Of a DNA stretch of 42,666 nucleotides, positions 31,948 through 39,209 are shown piece by piece. The notes below the pieces were generated by a model that was not told the origin of the DNA, searched no databases, and worked only from the letters and a program-made list of their open reading frames with translations. Source of the DNA: Prevotella sp. (GTDB taxonomy: Bacteria > Bacteroidota > Bacteroidia > Bacteroidales > Bacteroidaceae); contig JAGCNO010000016.1 in NCBI GenBank assembly GCA_017645905.1, positions 1 through 42,666 on the forward strand, read 5' to 3'. Numbering within the stretch: position 1 is the first letter of the stretch; every line of letters starts with the position of its first letter. The translations under genes were made by a program, and so were the position numbers.

Positions 31948-32070
31948 GAGCCGACCTTTCTCGTCGAATAAGCCGTTCTTTCCCTTTGAATAAGCCGTTC
32001 TTTCCCTTCGAAAAAGCCGTTCTTTCCCTTCGAAAAAGCCGTTCTTTCAAATTGAATAAGCCGTTCTTTC
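31948..32070 (-). repeat. 22-bp tandem repeat array 3 (core GAAAGAACGGCTT)
   Basis: Cores begin (plus-strand AAGCC positions) at 31970, 31992, 32014, 32036 and 32058. A degenerate copy (GAGCCGACCTTTC) starts at 31948. All steps are 22 bp. The 316-bp gap 31887-32202 contains this array plus divergent -7 elements for GH31 (upstream of the array) and the HEPN gene, and no other gene. The array would therefore be transcribed in the GH31 leader. Confidence 0.9.
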
Positions 32071-32086
32071 TCCGTCAATTTTTCTG

Positions 32087-32094
32087 CAAAGATA
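32087..32094 (-). promoter_or_regulatory. -7 element for the GH31 gene, upstream of array 3
   Basis: TATCTTTG on the minus strand matches TAnnTTTG. A TTTG at the exact -33 spacing is missing, with a near match (TTCG) only. No other -7 match is seen between the array and the GH31 ATG, so the leader would be about 190 nt and would include the whole array. Confidence 0.5.
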
Positions 32095-32169
32095 AACAAA
32101 ATCCTTGTAACCCGAAAATGTTTTTGCAAGTTTAACGCATAAATCGCACGATAATTGCAAAAATAATAG

Positions 32170-32177
32170 TACCTTTG
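32170..32177 (+). promoter_or_regulatory. -7 element for the HEPN-MNT-peptidase unit
   Basis: TACCTTTG lies 25 bp before the HEPN ATG. The -33 position is poor, which could mean weak or regulated expression. No palindromic SOS-like operator is obvious around it. Confidence 0.55.
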
Positions 32178-32202
32178 TCGCCGTATTCATAAAATATTGA
32201 TT

Positions 32203-32616
32203 ATGACAAACAAAGAAAGAGCCGAGAAATGGCTTGACATCGTAAATGAAGACCTCAGCGTGGCCGATGACCTCTACAAGACCGGTCACTGGCTATACGT
32301 CTGCTTCATGTGTCACCAGGTCGTAGAAAAGACCTTAAAGGCCTATTGGTGTGTTTGTCGCGACGACGACCCGCCCTATCTGCACGACCATAGTAAGATA
32401 GCGCAAGGCTGTGGTCTTTACACGAAGATGAGTGCGGAGCAGAAAGACTTCCTCAAAAATATCAAGCCGATGAATATTGAGGCTCGTTACTTGGAATACA
32501 AGAACGAAATAGCACGTACCCTCAATCGAGAAAAAACAGCCGAAATATTAGAATTCACGAAACAACTGTACACATGGATACTCGAAAAGCTAAGGGAAAA
32601 GTCCTCGACCCGGTAA
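32203..32616 (+). CDS. HEPN-domain protein
   Basis: This 137-residue helical protein fits the HEPN family (PF05168-like). WLDIVNEDLSVADDLYKTGHW and CFMCHQVVEKTLKAYW form the first helices, HDHSKIA the middle, and MNIEARYLEYKNEIA the C-terminal RY motif. HEPN proteins paired with minimal nucleotidyltransferases are widely found as toxin-antitoxin modules. The strict RNase motif R-x4-6-H is not clearly present, so toxic RNase activity is uncertain. I use the ATG at 32203; a TTG two codons earlier is less likely. Its last 43 bp overlap the next gene, which indicates coupled translation. Confidence 0.85.
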   Translation: MTNKERAEKWLDIVNEDLSVADDLYKTGHWLYVCFMCHQVVEKTLKAYWCVCRDDDPPYLHDHSKIAQGCGLYTKMSAEQKDFLKNIKPMNIEARYLEYKNEIARTLNREKTAEILEFTKQLYTWILEKLREKSSTR

Positions 32617-32948
32617 ATTTCACGCCGCTTACCGTACAAGGTGTTCTGCCCAAGGAGTTCGCTTTGGAGCTGGTACGCCGCTACAAGGAGGTCATCGCCC
32701 CGCGCTTTGACCCTGCCATGAAGGTGATGATGTTCGGCTCCTACGCGAAAGACTGTCCCAATGAGTGGAGCGACATCGATGTGGCTGTCATCGTACCCAA
32801 GATTGAGGAAGGCACATGGTTCGACACTTCTGTCTCACTCAATAGAGACGTGGATAAGGTGAGCCTCTACATTGAACCCATCCTTCTGGAGAGTGGTGAA
32901 GATTCGCCCATCTACCGCGAAGTAATGCGAACCGGTGTGGCGGTTTAA
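32574..32948 (+). CDS. Minimal nucleotidyltransferase (MNT)
   Basis: This 124-residue protein has the polymerase-beta-fold signature GS-x10-D-x-D: GSYAKDCPNEWSDID (about 58-72), followed by VAVIVP. MNT proteins bound to HEPN partners can act as antitoxins, in some systems by adding AMP to the HEPN toxin. The active-site residues are intact, so transferase activity is plausible. It starts inside the HEPN gene (ATG at 32574). The downstream peptidase gene begins 14 bp after its stop, which suggests a three-gene unit. Confidence 0.88.
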   Translation: MDTRKAKGKVLDPVNFTPLTVQGVLPKEFALELVRRYKEVIAPRFDPAMKVMMFGSYAKDCPNEWSDIDVAVIVPKIEEGTWFDTSVSLNRDVDKVSLYIEPILLESGEDSPIYREVMRTGVAV

Positions 32949-32962
32949 ACAATCCAGAGCTT

Positions 32963-33835
32963 ATGAACGAAGAAGAACTGAGGCAGGCGATTGACCTGCT
33001 GGGTCAGGCGGGCATGGAGGTGAAGCTGTGCGACACACCGGTGCCCCGCAGTAGCATATCCGTGAAGTGTGGCCTCCCTACGATGCCTGGCGACAGCGAG
33101 GGCGATGACTACATCATGCTGCCCAAGTCGCTGGTGGGGAAATACCCTGAGATATTCGTGCCCGCCGTCGGAGACAGCATGACGGGTGCCAATTTCGAGG
33201 AGGGCGACCTGCTGCGCGTGCAGCTGGGCGTGACCTGCCACGACGGCGACAACGTGCTGGCCTGGATAGACGGCAGCTGCACGGTGAAGACCTATTTCCA
33301 GGACGACGAAGGGCTGATGTGGCTTGTGCCGCAGAACGAGGCCTACGACGCCATCCTCATCACCGGAGAGTACGATGTGAAGATTCTCGGCCGTGTGGTG
33401 GGTGTGGAGAAGCGGTCGCCCAGGGCTTCGTTCCGCGACTGCCAGAAATATGTAAAGCGGGCAAAGACGAAGATGAAGATGGCACAGCTGCTGTCGCCGG
33501 AACAGGTAGACAACGTCATCCGCAACATAGGCCCTGAGGTGAAGCACGCCCGCCAGTGGTATGCCGTCTATCGCGCAATGGCCGACCATGAGCAGGCCGT
33601 CGAGGGGTCGATTGCGACGTTCTGCGAGCGGGTCGCTCAGATATTGCCCTATCATGGGCACTTGCCCACGGCACGCGAACTGCAGCGCATGGCTGTGCAG
33701 AGCTTCTCAAAGCCTGTCGCAATGTGGAGCTCAGCCAATGCACCCGTCTCGGGAGTGCGGTTCATGGACTACCTGCGCATAGCCAAGCGAACTGCCTCCC
33801 TGCTCACAGGAGAACAGACCAGACTGCCCTTTTAA
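32963..33835 (+). CDS. UmuD-like S24 self-cleaving peptidase with a C-terminal extension
   Basis: This 290-residue protein begins with a LexA/UmuD-type S24 domain. The Ser-Lys dyad is S72 (VGDSM) and K109 (CTVKTYF). A Cys-Gly cleavage bond candidate is C36-G37. The spacings (36 and 37 residues) equal those I know for E. coli UmuD (C24-G25, S60, K97). UmuD is about 139 residues; here about 140 further residues (150-290) follow. They are helical and basic, with QWYAVYRAMADHEQAVEG and PTARELQRMA, and I do not recognise them as a named domain. No N-terminal DNA-binding domain is present and no umuC is adjacent. It lies 14 bp after the MNT gene. Linkage suggests a damage-responsive component, which is inference. 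Confidence 0.82.
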   Translation: MNEEELRQAIDLLGQAGMEVKLCDTPVPRSSISVKCGLPTMPGDSEGDDYIMLPKSLVGKYPEIFVPAVGDSMTGANFEEGDLLRVQLGVTCHDGDNVLAWIDGSCTVKTYFQDDEGLMWLVPQNEAYDAILITGEYDVKILGRVVGVEKRSPRASFRDCQKYVKRAKTKMKMAQLLSPEQVDNVIRNIGPEVKHARQWYAVYRAMADHEQAVEGSIATFCERVAQILPYHGHLPTARELQRMAVQSFSKPVAMWSSANAPVSGVRFMDYLRIAKRTASLLTGEQTRLPF

Positions 33836-33901
33836 TATTCTCTAAGGAGTTCAGGAGTTACAGCGCATCCTAAAAAGAGAAAGAAAAAAGAACATCCGCC
33901 T

Positions 33902-33959
33902 TTTCTGCAGGCTTGTCACCAAAGGCCTTAAAGGCCGTAAAGGGGCAAGCCTGCAGAAA
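33902..33959. repeat. 14-bp perfect inverted repeat between the S24 gene and bamD
   Basis: TTTCTGCAGGCTTG (33902-33915) and CAAGCCTGCAGAAA (33946-33959) pair perfectly around a 30-nt loop containing AAGGCCTTAAAGGCC. It lies 66 bp after the S24 stop. No T-tract follows on either strand close by, so it is not a classical intrinsic terminator. It could be a dispersed repeat, an RNA 3'-end structure or a protein site. The rest of the 223-bp gap shows only the bamD promoter. Confidence 0.75.
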
Positions 33960-34018
33960 TGAGCGACAACAAGGTAAGACGGAGACAGCCGCTCTGACTG
34001 GTTAAAAATGTAAAAAAA

Positions 34019-34050
34019 GTTGTGGCATCGGCGGGAAATGAGTAATTTTG
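34019..34050 (+). promoter_or_regulatory. Bacteroidota-type promoter for the bamD operon
   Basis: GTTG (34019-34022, one mismatch to TTTG), a 20-bp spacer and TAATTTTG (34043-34050) fit the consensus. The -7 box ends 8 bp before the chosen bamD ATG, so the transcript would be nearly leaderless, and an upstream in-frame start at 34020 is excluded. Confidence 0.65.
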
Positions 34051-34058
34051 CACCCCAA

Positions 34059-34883
34059 ATGAAGATATGTCTCATATTCTTGTCCGCCGCCCTGCTGATG
34101 ACAGGCTGTGCGGGCGAGTTCAATAAGGTGTACAAATATAACGATATGGACTATCGCTATGAGTATGCCAAACAGTGTTTCGCCCAGGGGAAATTCACCA
34201 ACGCCGAGACGCTGCTGATGGACTTGATAACCATGAAGAAGGGTAGCGACGAGGCGCAGGAGTCGCTCTATATGCTGGCTATGGCCGAGTATATGAACCG
34301 CGACTATGAGTCGGCCTCGGAAACCTTCAAGAAGTATTTCAAGACCTACCCCAAGGGTGTCTATGCCGAGCAGGCGGCCTTCTACATCGGGCAGTCGCTC
34401 TATCAGAGTGCGCCGGAGCCGAGGCTTGACCAGAGTCCTACCAACGGTGCCATCACGGCCTATCAGGAGTTTCTCGACCTCTACCCCGACTCGCCGCTGA
34501 GACAGGAGGCTACCGACCGTATGTATGAGCTCTACGACAAGCTGACCATGAAGGAACTGCTCAACGCCCAGCTCTATTACAACCTGGGCGGATACTTCGG
34601 CAACATCAACTCCAACAGCGAGAGCAACTACTCGTCGTGCATCGTCGTAGCTCAGAACGCCCTCAAGACGTTCCCCTACACCAACCTTCGTGAGGACTTT
34701 GCCGTGCTCATCATGAAGAGCAAGTTTGAGTTGGCCGAGAACTCCACCGAGGAGAAGAAGCTGGACCGTTATCGCGATGCCGAGGATGAGTGTTACGGCT
34801 TCATCAACGAGTATCCCGACTCGAAGAACCGCGCCACGGCAGAGAAATTCATCGCCAAGTGCAAAAAGATAACCAAAGACTGA
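34059..34883 (+). CDS. bamD: BamD lipoprotein of the outer-membrane assembly complex
   Basis: This 274-residue lipoprotein has a signal peptide ending in the lipobox LMTGC, acylated at the Cys. TPR repeats follow across the protein (YEYAKQCFAQGKFTNAETLLMDLI, SLYMLAMAEYMNRDYESASETFKKYFKTYP, SPTNGAITAYQEFLDLYPDSPLR). It would work with BamA to insert barrels such as the PorT-like proteins in this window. Length and repeat order fit Bacteroidota BamD (YfiO family). I chose the ATG at 34059 because it begins the lipoprotein signal. It is the first gene of a run with omega, DUF4293, engB, ABC-F and recR. Confidence 0.92.
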   Translation: MKICLIFLSAALLMTGCAGEFNKVYKYNDMDYRYEYAKQCFAQGKFTNAETLLMDLITMKKGSDEAQESLYMLAMAEYMNRDYESASETFKKYFKTYPKGVYAEQAAFYIGQSLYQSAPEPRLDQSPTNGAITAYQEFLDLYPDSPLRQEATDRMYELYDKLTMKELLNAQLYYNLGGYFGNINSNSESNYSSCIVVAQNALKTFPYTNLREDFAVLIMKSKFELAENSTEEKKLDRYRDAEDECYGFINEYPDSKNRATAEKFIAKCKKITKD

Positions 34884-34885
34884 AT

Positions 34886-34927
34886 GGCGCAAAATTGTAA
34901 ATTGTAAATTAGTAAATTGTAAATATT
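34886..34927. repeat. AT-rich heptad tract between bamD and the omega gene
   Basis: Units of about 7 bp of the form ATTGTAA (ATTGTAAATTGTAAATTAGT and on) fill the gap between bamD and the omega gene. It resembles the AT-rich tracts in the GH31 gene (shared GTAAATTGT). It lies within the presumed operon. Confidence 0.6.
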
Positions 34928-34932
34928 TAGTG

Positions 34933-35271
34933 ATGGACTACAAGAAATCAAAGGCTCCGGTTAATACCGTGACACGCAACATCATGGACCTGTGCAAGGA
35001 CACGGGAAACATCTACGAGAGCGTTGCCATCATCGGCAAGCGTGCTAATCAGATATCGCAGCAGATAAAGGACGACCTGTCGAAGAAGCTGGCAGAGTTC
35101 GCCTCTTACAACGACACACTCGAGGAAGTGTTCGAGAACCGTGAACAGATAGAAATCTCGCGCTACTACGAGAAGCTGCCGAAACCCTCACTGCTGGCTA
35201 CCCAGGAGTTTATCGAGGACAAGGTCTACTGGCGTGAGCAGAAGGATCAGACCCAGACGATGCTGGATTAA
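34933..35271 (+). CDS. RNA polymerase omega-like subunit (Bacteroidota type)
   Basis: This 112-residue protein fits the Bacteroidota omega/Rpb6-like group. It has NTVTRNIMDLCKDTGNIYESVAIIGKRANQI, where the IIGKRANQI helix is the conserved omega segment (ARRAxQI-like), and a longer acidic tail. Omega helps assemble the beta-prime subunit. The start is the ATG at 34933; a GTG one codon earlier is in frame but less likely. It follows bamD by 49 bp and precedes DUF4293 by 9 bp. Its place in a bamD-DUF4293 cluster supports the call, as does the helix motif. Confidence 0.8.
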   Translation: MDYKKSKAPVNTVTRNIMDLCKDTGNIYESVAIIGKRANQISQQIKDDLSKKLAEFASYNDTLEEVFENREQIEISRYYEKLPKPSLLATQEFIEDKVYWREQKDQTQTMLD

Positions 35272-35280
35272 GAAATTATT

Positions 35281-35643
35281 ATGATACAGCGTATTCAAAC
35301 CGTCTACCTGCTCGTGGCTGCTTTGGCCATGGTAGCGTGTGCCTCCTTCGTGTTCAAGAATGTGGCTGTGGGCATCGCTGCGTTGGTGGCTGCAGGTCTT
35401 TCCCTGTATGCCATTTCCCTGTACAAGAAACGCCCTTTACAGGCAACCGTCTGCCGCATCCTCTGCTTTGTCGGTGTCGCCTTTATCGCCTATTTCAGTA
35501 TAGTCAATGCTGGCAATTACGCACAGAAGGGCTACATCTATCCCATGGGGACCACCGTTCTGGCTATATTCTGCTGGCTTTTCGCAAACATTGCCATAAG
35601 GAAGGACGAGAAGCTGGTGCGGTCCCTTGACCGTATCAGATAG
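35281..35643 (+). CDS. DUF4293-type membrane protein
   Basis: This 120-residue protein has four hydrophobic helices at about 5-22, 27-45, 56-74 and 87-105. It opens with [16 protein letters not shown], the typical DUF4293 start, and ends in a charged [14 protein letters not shown] tail. It has no catalytic motif and its function is unknown. It starts 9 bp after the omega gene and ends 11 bp before engB, so it is certainly within the operon. Members of this family are short in Bacteroidota, so the gene appears complete. Confidence 0.8.
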   Translation: MIQRIQTVYLLVAALAMVACASFVFKNVAVGIAALVAAGLSLYAISLYKKRPLQATVCRILCFVGVAFIAYFSIVNAGNYAQKGYIYPMGTTVLAIFCWLFANIAIRKDEKLVRSLDRIR

Positions 35644-35654
35644 TTCATAGTTTA

Positions 35655-36257
35655 ATGGAGATAAAGACCGCCGAGTTTAGCATTTCATCCCCTATGGTGT
35701 CCCTGTGTCCTAAGGACACCAAGGCGGAGTATGCCTTCATAGGCCGCTCGAACGTCGGTAAGTCGAGTCTCATCAACATGCTCTGCCGCAACAAGAAGCT
35801 GGCCAAGACTTCTTCGACGCCCGGCAAGACGCTCCTGATTAACCACTTTATTATTAATAAGGAGTGGTACTTGGTCGACCTCCCCGGCTACGGCTTTGCT
35901 AAGCGGTCGAAGAAGGAGGTGCAGCGACTTGACCAGATGATTCGCGGCTATATCCTGGGACGTAAACAACTGGTAAATGTCTTTGTGCTCATCGACGTCA
36001 GGCTGGAGGCACAGGCTATAGACTTGGAATTTATGAACTGGTTAGGAATGTCGGGCATACCGTTCAGCATCGTCTTCACCAAGGCCGACAAGCTCTCTGC
36101 CGCCAAGGTAAGGGCCAGCGTGGCCGCCTACGAGCAGAAGATGCTCGAGACGTGGGAGGAAATGCCGCCCTACTTCGTAACCTCGGCAGAGAAAGGGGAG
36201 GGGAGGACAGAGCTCCTCGACTATATCGAGAAAATCAATAAGGAAATAGCGAGTTAG
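35655..36257 (+). CDS. engB: Ribosome-biogenesis GTPase EngB/YihA
   Basis: This 200-residue TRAFAC GTPase is needed for assembly of the large ribosomal subunit. The nucleotide-binding motifs are all present: G1 GRSNVGKSS (30-38), G2 TSSTPGKT (52-59), G3 DLPGYG (about 74-79), G4 FTKADK (about 141-146) and G5 VTSAEKG (about 175-181). The single-domain length is typical. The stop codon TAG shares its last base with the GTG start of the ABC-F gene, so translation is probably coupled. Confidence 0.95.
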   Translation: MEIKTAEFSISSPMVSLCPKDTKAEYAFIGRSNVGKSSLINMLCRNKKLAKTSSTPGKTLLINHFIINKEWYLVDLPGYGFAKRSKKEVQRLDQMIRGYILGRKQLVNVFVLIDVRLEAQAIDLEFMNWLGMSGIPFSIVFTKADKLSAAKVRASVAAYEQKMLETWEEMPPYFVTSAEKGEGRTELLDYIEKINKEIAS

Positions 36258-38122
36258 TGGCGAAGGAAATACCATACCTCGACGTGCAGAACCTGACGAA
36301 ATCGTTTGGTTCTCTTCTTTTGTTTGAGGATATCAGTTTCTCTATCGCCGAGGGTCAGAAGGTAGGGCTCATTGCCAAGAACGGTACTGGAAAGAGCACC
36401 CTGCTTTCCCTGCTTGTAGACAAGGACAGTGCCGACAGCGGCAGCATCATCTATCGCCGCGACCTGAAGGTGGGCATGCTGGAGCAGTCGCCGGTATTCG
36501 ACCCTAAGGAGAGTGTCCTCGATGCCTGCTTCAACCACGAGAACGACCCGGAGAAGATTCTGAAGGCTAAGCAAATCCTTACCAAGCTGAAGATACGCGA
36601 CCTGCAGCAGCCTATGGGACAGCTCAGCGGCGGCCAGCAGAAGCGTGTGGCGCTGGCCAATGTGCTCATCACCGAGCCTGACTTCCTCATCCTCGACGAG
36701 CCGACCAACCACCTCGACCTGGAGATGATTGAGTGGCTCGAGGGATTTCTGGGCCGGGGCAACAAGACGCTGCTCATGGTCACTCACGACCGCTATTTCC
36801 TCGACCGTGTGTGCTCCGTCATCCTTGAGATTGACGACCGTACTATCTACACCTACCGAGGCAACTACTCCTACTACTTAGAGAAACGGCAGGAACGGAT
36901 AGACAACCGCCGTGCCGAGATAGCCCGTGCCAATAACCTCTACCGTACCGAACTGGAGTGGATGCGCCGTATGCCTCAGGCCCGTGGCCACAAGGCTAAG
37001 AGCCGTGAGGATGCCTTCTACGAGCTGGAACGGGTGGCAAAGGCCCGTATAGAGGAGCGGGCCATCCGCCTGAAAGCCAGCAACGTCTATATCGGTTCGA
37101 AGATTTTCGAGTGCCAGTATATATCAAAGGCATTTGGAGGTGAGGACTCTTCATCCCAGACAGTCATCCTTAAAGACTTCTACTATAACTTCTCCCGTTT
37201 CGAGAAGATGGGCATTGTGGGCAACAATGGTACGGGGAAGACTACCTTCGTGAAGATGCTCCTCGGCGAGCAGCAGCCCGACAGCGGCCGCATCGTCATA
37301 GGAGAGACTGTCCGCTTCGGCTATTTCTCGCAGGAGGGGCTGCAGTTCCGTGAGGATCAGAAGGTTATCGACGTGGTGAGAGACATTGCCGAATACGTAG
37401 ACCTCGGACAGGGCCGCCACCTTACTGCCACGCAGCTCTTGCAGCATTTCCTCTTCACCAACGAGCAGCAATACAACTATGTGGCAAAGCTCAGCGGTGG
37501 CGAGCGGCGCAAGCTCTACCTCTGTACCGTGCTCATGCGGCAGCCCAACTTCCTCGTCCTTGACGAGCCTACCAACGACCTCGACATCGTCACTCTCCAG
37601 ATACTTGAGGAATATCTTCAGGACTTCCCCGGCTGTGTCATCGTTGTCAGTCACGACCGCTACTTCATGGACAAGGTCGTCGACCACCTCCTCGTCTTTA
37701 AGGGCGACGGCGTGGTGAAGGACTTCCCGGGAAACTATACACAGTACAGGGAGTGGGCCGCCCTCGGAGGGAGTGAAAGGGGAGTGAACGGAAGTGAAAG
37801 GGGAGTGAAAGGGACGTCGCCTTCTTCGGGAAGGTTTTCTGCCACAGAACAATCGTCCCCTTCACTCCCTCCTCACTCCTCTTTCACTTCCCCTTCACTC
37901 CCTAATAAGAGGAAGATGACCTACAAGGAGAAACGCGAGTTTGAGCAGCTGGAGAAGGACATCGCTGCCCTGGAGGCCGAGCAGAAACAGATAGAGGAAG
38001 CCCTCTGCGGAGGAACTACTTCTATAGACGAGATAACAAAGATGAGCAAACGCCTACCACTTCTCAAGGACGAGCTCGACGAGAAGTCCATGCGATGGCT
38101 GGAACTTTCAGAACTAACATGA
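36257..38122 (+). CDS. ABC-F ATPase (Uup-like) with repeat-derived linker
   Basis: This 621-residue soluble protein has two ABC domains and no membrane helices. Domain 1 has Walker [10 protein letters not shown], signature LSGGQQKR and Walker [13 protein letters not shown]. Domain 2 has [17 protein letters not shown] and [12 protein letters not shown]. An inter-domain linker (about 220-275) with [14 protein letters not shown] and a C-terminal coiled coil (about 555-621) place it among Uup-like ABC-F proteins that act on ribosomes. The start is GTG at 36257, overlapping the engB stop by one base. Residues about 504-550 (Ser/Pro/Gly-rich) come from inverted tandem repeats and sit between domain 2 and the coiled coil. 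The stop overlaps the recR start as ATGA. Confidence 0.92.
   Translation: MAKEIPYLDVQNLTKSFGSLLLFEDISFSIAEGQKVGLIAKNGTGKSTLLSLLVDKDSADSGSIIYRRDLKVGMLEQSPVFDPKESVLDACFNHENDPEKILKAKQILTKLKIRDLQQPMGQLSGGQQKRVALANVLITEPDFLILDEPTNHLDLEMIEWLEGFLGRGNKTLLMVTHDRYFLDRVCSVILEIDDRTIYTYRGNYSYYLEKRQERIDNRRAEIARANNLYRTELEWMRRMPQARGHKAKSREDAFYELERVAKARIEERAIRLKASNVYIGSKIFECQYISKAFGGEDSSSQTVILKDFYYNFSRFEKMGIVGNNGTGKTTFVKMLLGEQQPDSGRIVIGETVRFGYFSQEGLQFREDQKVIDVVRDIAEYVDLGQGRHLTATQLLQHFLFTNEQQYNYVAKLSGGERRKLYLCTVLMRQPNFLVLDEPTNDLDIVTLQILEEYLQDFPGCVIVVSHDRYFMDKVVDHLLVFKGDGVVKDFPGNYTQYREWAALGGSERGVNGSERGVKGTSPSSGRFSATEQSSPSLPPHSSFTSPSLPNKRKMTYKEKREFEQLEKDIAALEAEQKQIEEALCGGTTSIDEITKMSKRLPLLKDELDEKSMRWLELSELT
37769..37904. 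repeat. Inverted cluster of GGGAGTGAA repeats inside the ABC-F gene
   Basis: The left part holds four copies of G(G/A)AGTGAA(A/C)GG (about 37769-37813). The right part (about 37856-37904) holds the inverse, CCCTTCACTCCC and CCTCTTTCACTTCC. They flank a 40-bp centre. The whole segment is in frame and encodes a low-complexity linker. It behaves like a palindromic insertion tolerated between domains. Confidence 0.82.
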
Positions 38123-38751
38123 TTCAGCAATACCCATCACGACTATTAGAACAGGCGGTACAGGAGTTCTCCCGTCTGCCGGGCATAGGACGAAAGACAG
38201 CCCTACGCCTGGTGCTTCACCTGCTTCGTCAGGATGAGGAAGACGTGGTCCGTTTTTCTGAGGCCGTTGCCACCATGCGCCGTGAGGTGAAGTTCTGCCG
38301 TGTGTGCCACAACATCAGCGACACCGACGTCTGTCCCATCTGTTCCGACCAGCGGCGCGACGCTTCGACTATCTGTGTCGTGGAGAATATCCAGGACGTG
38401 ATGGCCATAGAGAATACCCAGCAGTTCCACGGTCTCTACCACGTGCTCGGCGGTCTTATCTCGCCTATGGACGGCATCGGCCCCTCAGACCTGGAGATAG
38501 AGTCGCTCGTTGCCCGCGTCACTGGGAGCGCGGACGTCTCGTCCGCAACAGTCAAGGAGGTCATCCTTGCCCTCAGCAGCACTATGGAGGGCGACACCAC
38601 TAACTTCTACATCTACCGCAAACTCGCTCCTACGGGGGTTAACGTCTCCATTATAGCCCGTGGCATCGCTGTCGGCAACGAACTGGAATATACCGACGAG
38701 GTCACCCTCGGACGGTCCATCATTAACCGTACACCTTTTGAGGGTAAGTGA
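38119..38751 (+). CDS. recR: Recombination mediator RecR
   Basis: This 210-residue protein acts with RecO (and RecF) to load RecA at gaps. It has the N-terminal HhH motif [14 protein letters not shown] (18-31) and a four-Cys zinc finger (C60, C63, C72, C75). A Toprim domain follows, starting [14 protein letters not shown] (85-98) and including [10 protein letters not shown]. The start at 38119 matches the family N-terminus ([11 protein letters not shown]) and gives an ATGA overlap with the ABC-F stop; an ATG eight codons upstream is less likely. Residues about 135-144 ([10 protein letters not shown]) are palindrome-encoded and replace a shorter loop. The active residues seem unaffected. Confidence 0.95.
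   Translation: MIQQYPSRLLEQAVQEFSRLPGIGRKTALRLVLHLLRQDEEDVVRFSEAVATMRREVKFCRVCHNISDTDVCPICSDQRRDASTICVVENIQDVMAIENTQQFHGLYHVLGGLISPMDGIGPSDLEIESLVARVTGSADVSSATVKEVILALSSTMEGDTTNFYIYRKLAPTGVNVSIIARGIAVGNELEYTDEVTLGRSIINRTPFEGK
38530..38546. repeat. Palindromic element inside recR (7-bp arms, 3-nt loop)
   Basis: GCGGACG (38530-38536) and CGTCCGC (38540-38546) pair around TCT. Flanking bases GGGAGC on the left may belong to the same element. It encodes ADVSSA in the Toprim domain, where family members I recall have a shorter loop. Similar TGCGGACGAGACGTCCGC strings are familiar to me as dispersed repeats; not checked. Confidence 0.7.
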
Positions 38752-38758
38752 TAAAAGT

Positions 38759-39202
38759 ATGAAAAAGACAAGAAACTATCTCGCTGTGCTGTTTACGCTG
38801 ATTTGCGTCATTGCCCTTGGCTTGTACATTGGCGGTGAGTTCCTGGGCATGGACATCGCTGTGCTTTCCGATGTGTCAGACCAAACGTTGTTTATCATTC
38901 AGACAGCGTCTATCCTGCTGTCGCTGGCTGTAGTGCCGTTGTCGCTCAAGCTGTTCAGTCTGCAGAAAGTAAAGGCTGACCTGCTGGAGCGCAAGGCAGA
39001 AGCCCTGAAGAAGTGGGGCACGCTGCGGCTGCTCATGCTCGGCGTCATCCTCATCGGCAACACCTTATTATATTATATGCTGGGCTATGAACCGGCTTTC
39101 GGCTACCTTGCCGTTATCACCGCACTGGTAATGCCCTTCGTCGTTCCAACGATGAAGCGCTGTGAGGCTGAGACCTCAGCCAATGAAGCCAATGAAGAAT
39201 AA
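38759..39202 (+). CDS. Small membrane protein of unknown function
   Basis: This 147-residue protein starts at the ATG at 38759, 7 bp after recR. It has about four hydrophobic helices (7-27, 44-65, 88-105 and 110-130). A charged, coiled segment between helices 2 and 3 (LQKVKADLLERKAEALKKWG) would face the cytoplasm. The C-terminus is acidic (ETSANEANEE). I recognise no domain or catalytic motif. It is the last gene of the bamD operon and converges on xth with only 7 bp between stop codons; no clear terminator is visible. Confidence 0.75.
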   Translation: MKKTRNYLAVLFTLICVIALGLYIGGEFLGMDIAVLSDVSDQTLFIIQTASILLSLAVVPLSLKLFSLQKVKADLLERKAEALKKWGTLRLLMLGVILIGNTLLYYMLGYEPAFGYLAVITALVMPFVVPTMKRCEAETSANEANEE

Positions 39203-39209
39203 GGATTCC

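Noticed and set aside
32203-33835. The HEPN/MNT/S24 region as a prophage fragment
   Set aside because: No integrase, structural phage gene or tRNA attachment site is nearby, and base composition is not visibly different.
34020-34058. An earlier bamD start at 34020
   Set aside because: It would place the promoter -7 box within the coding sequence and put a non-signal segment before the lipoprotein signal.
38095-38121. An earlier recR start at 38095
   Set aside because: It adds residues not seen in the family; the ATG at 38119 gives the usual N-terminus and an ATGA overlap with the upstream stop.
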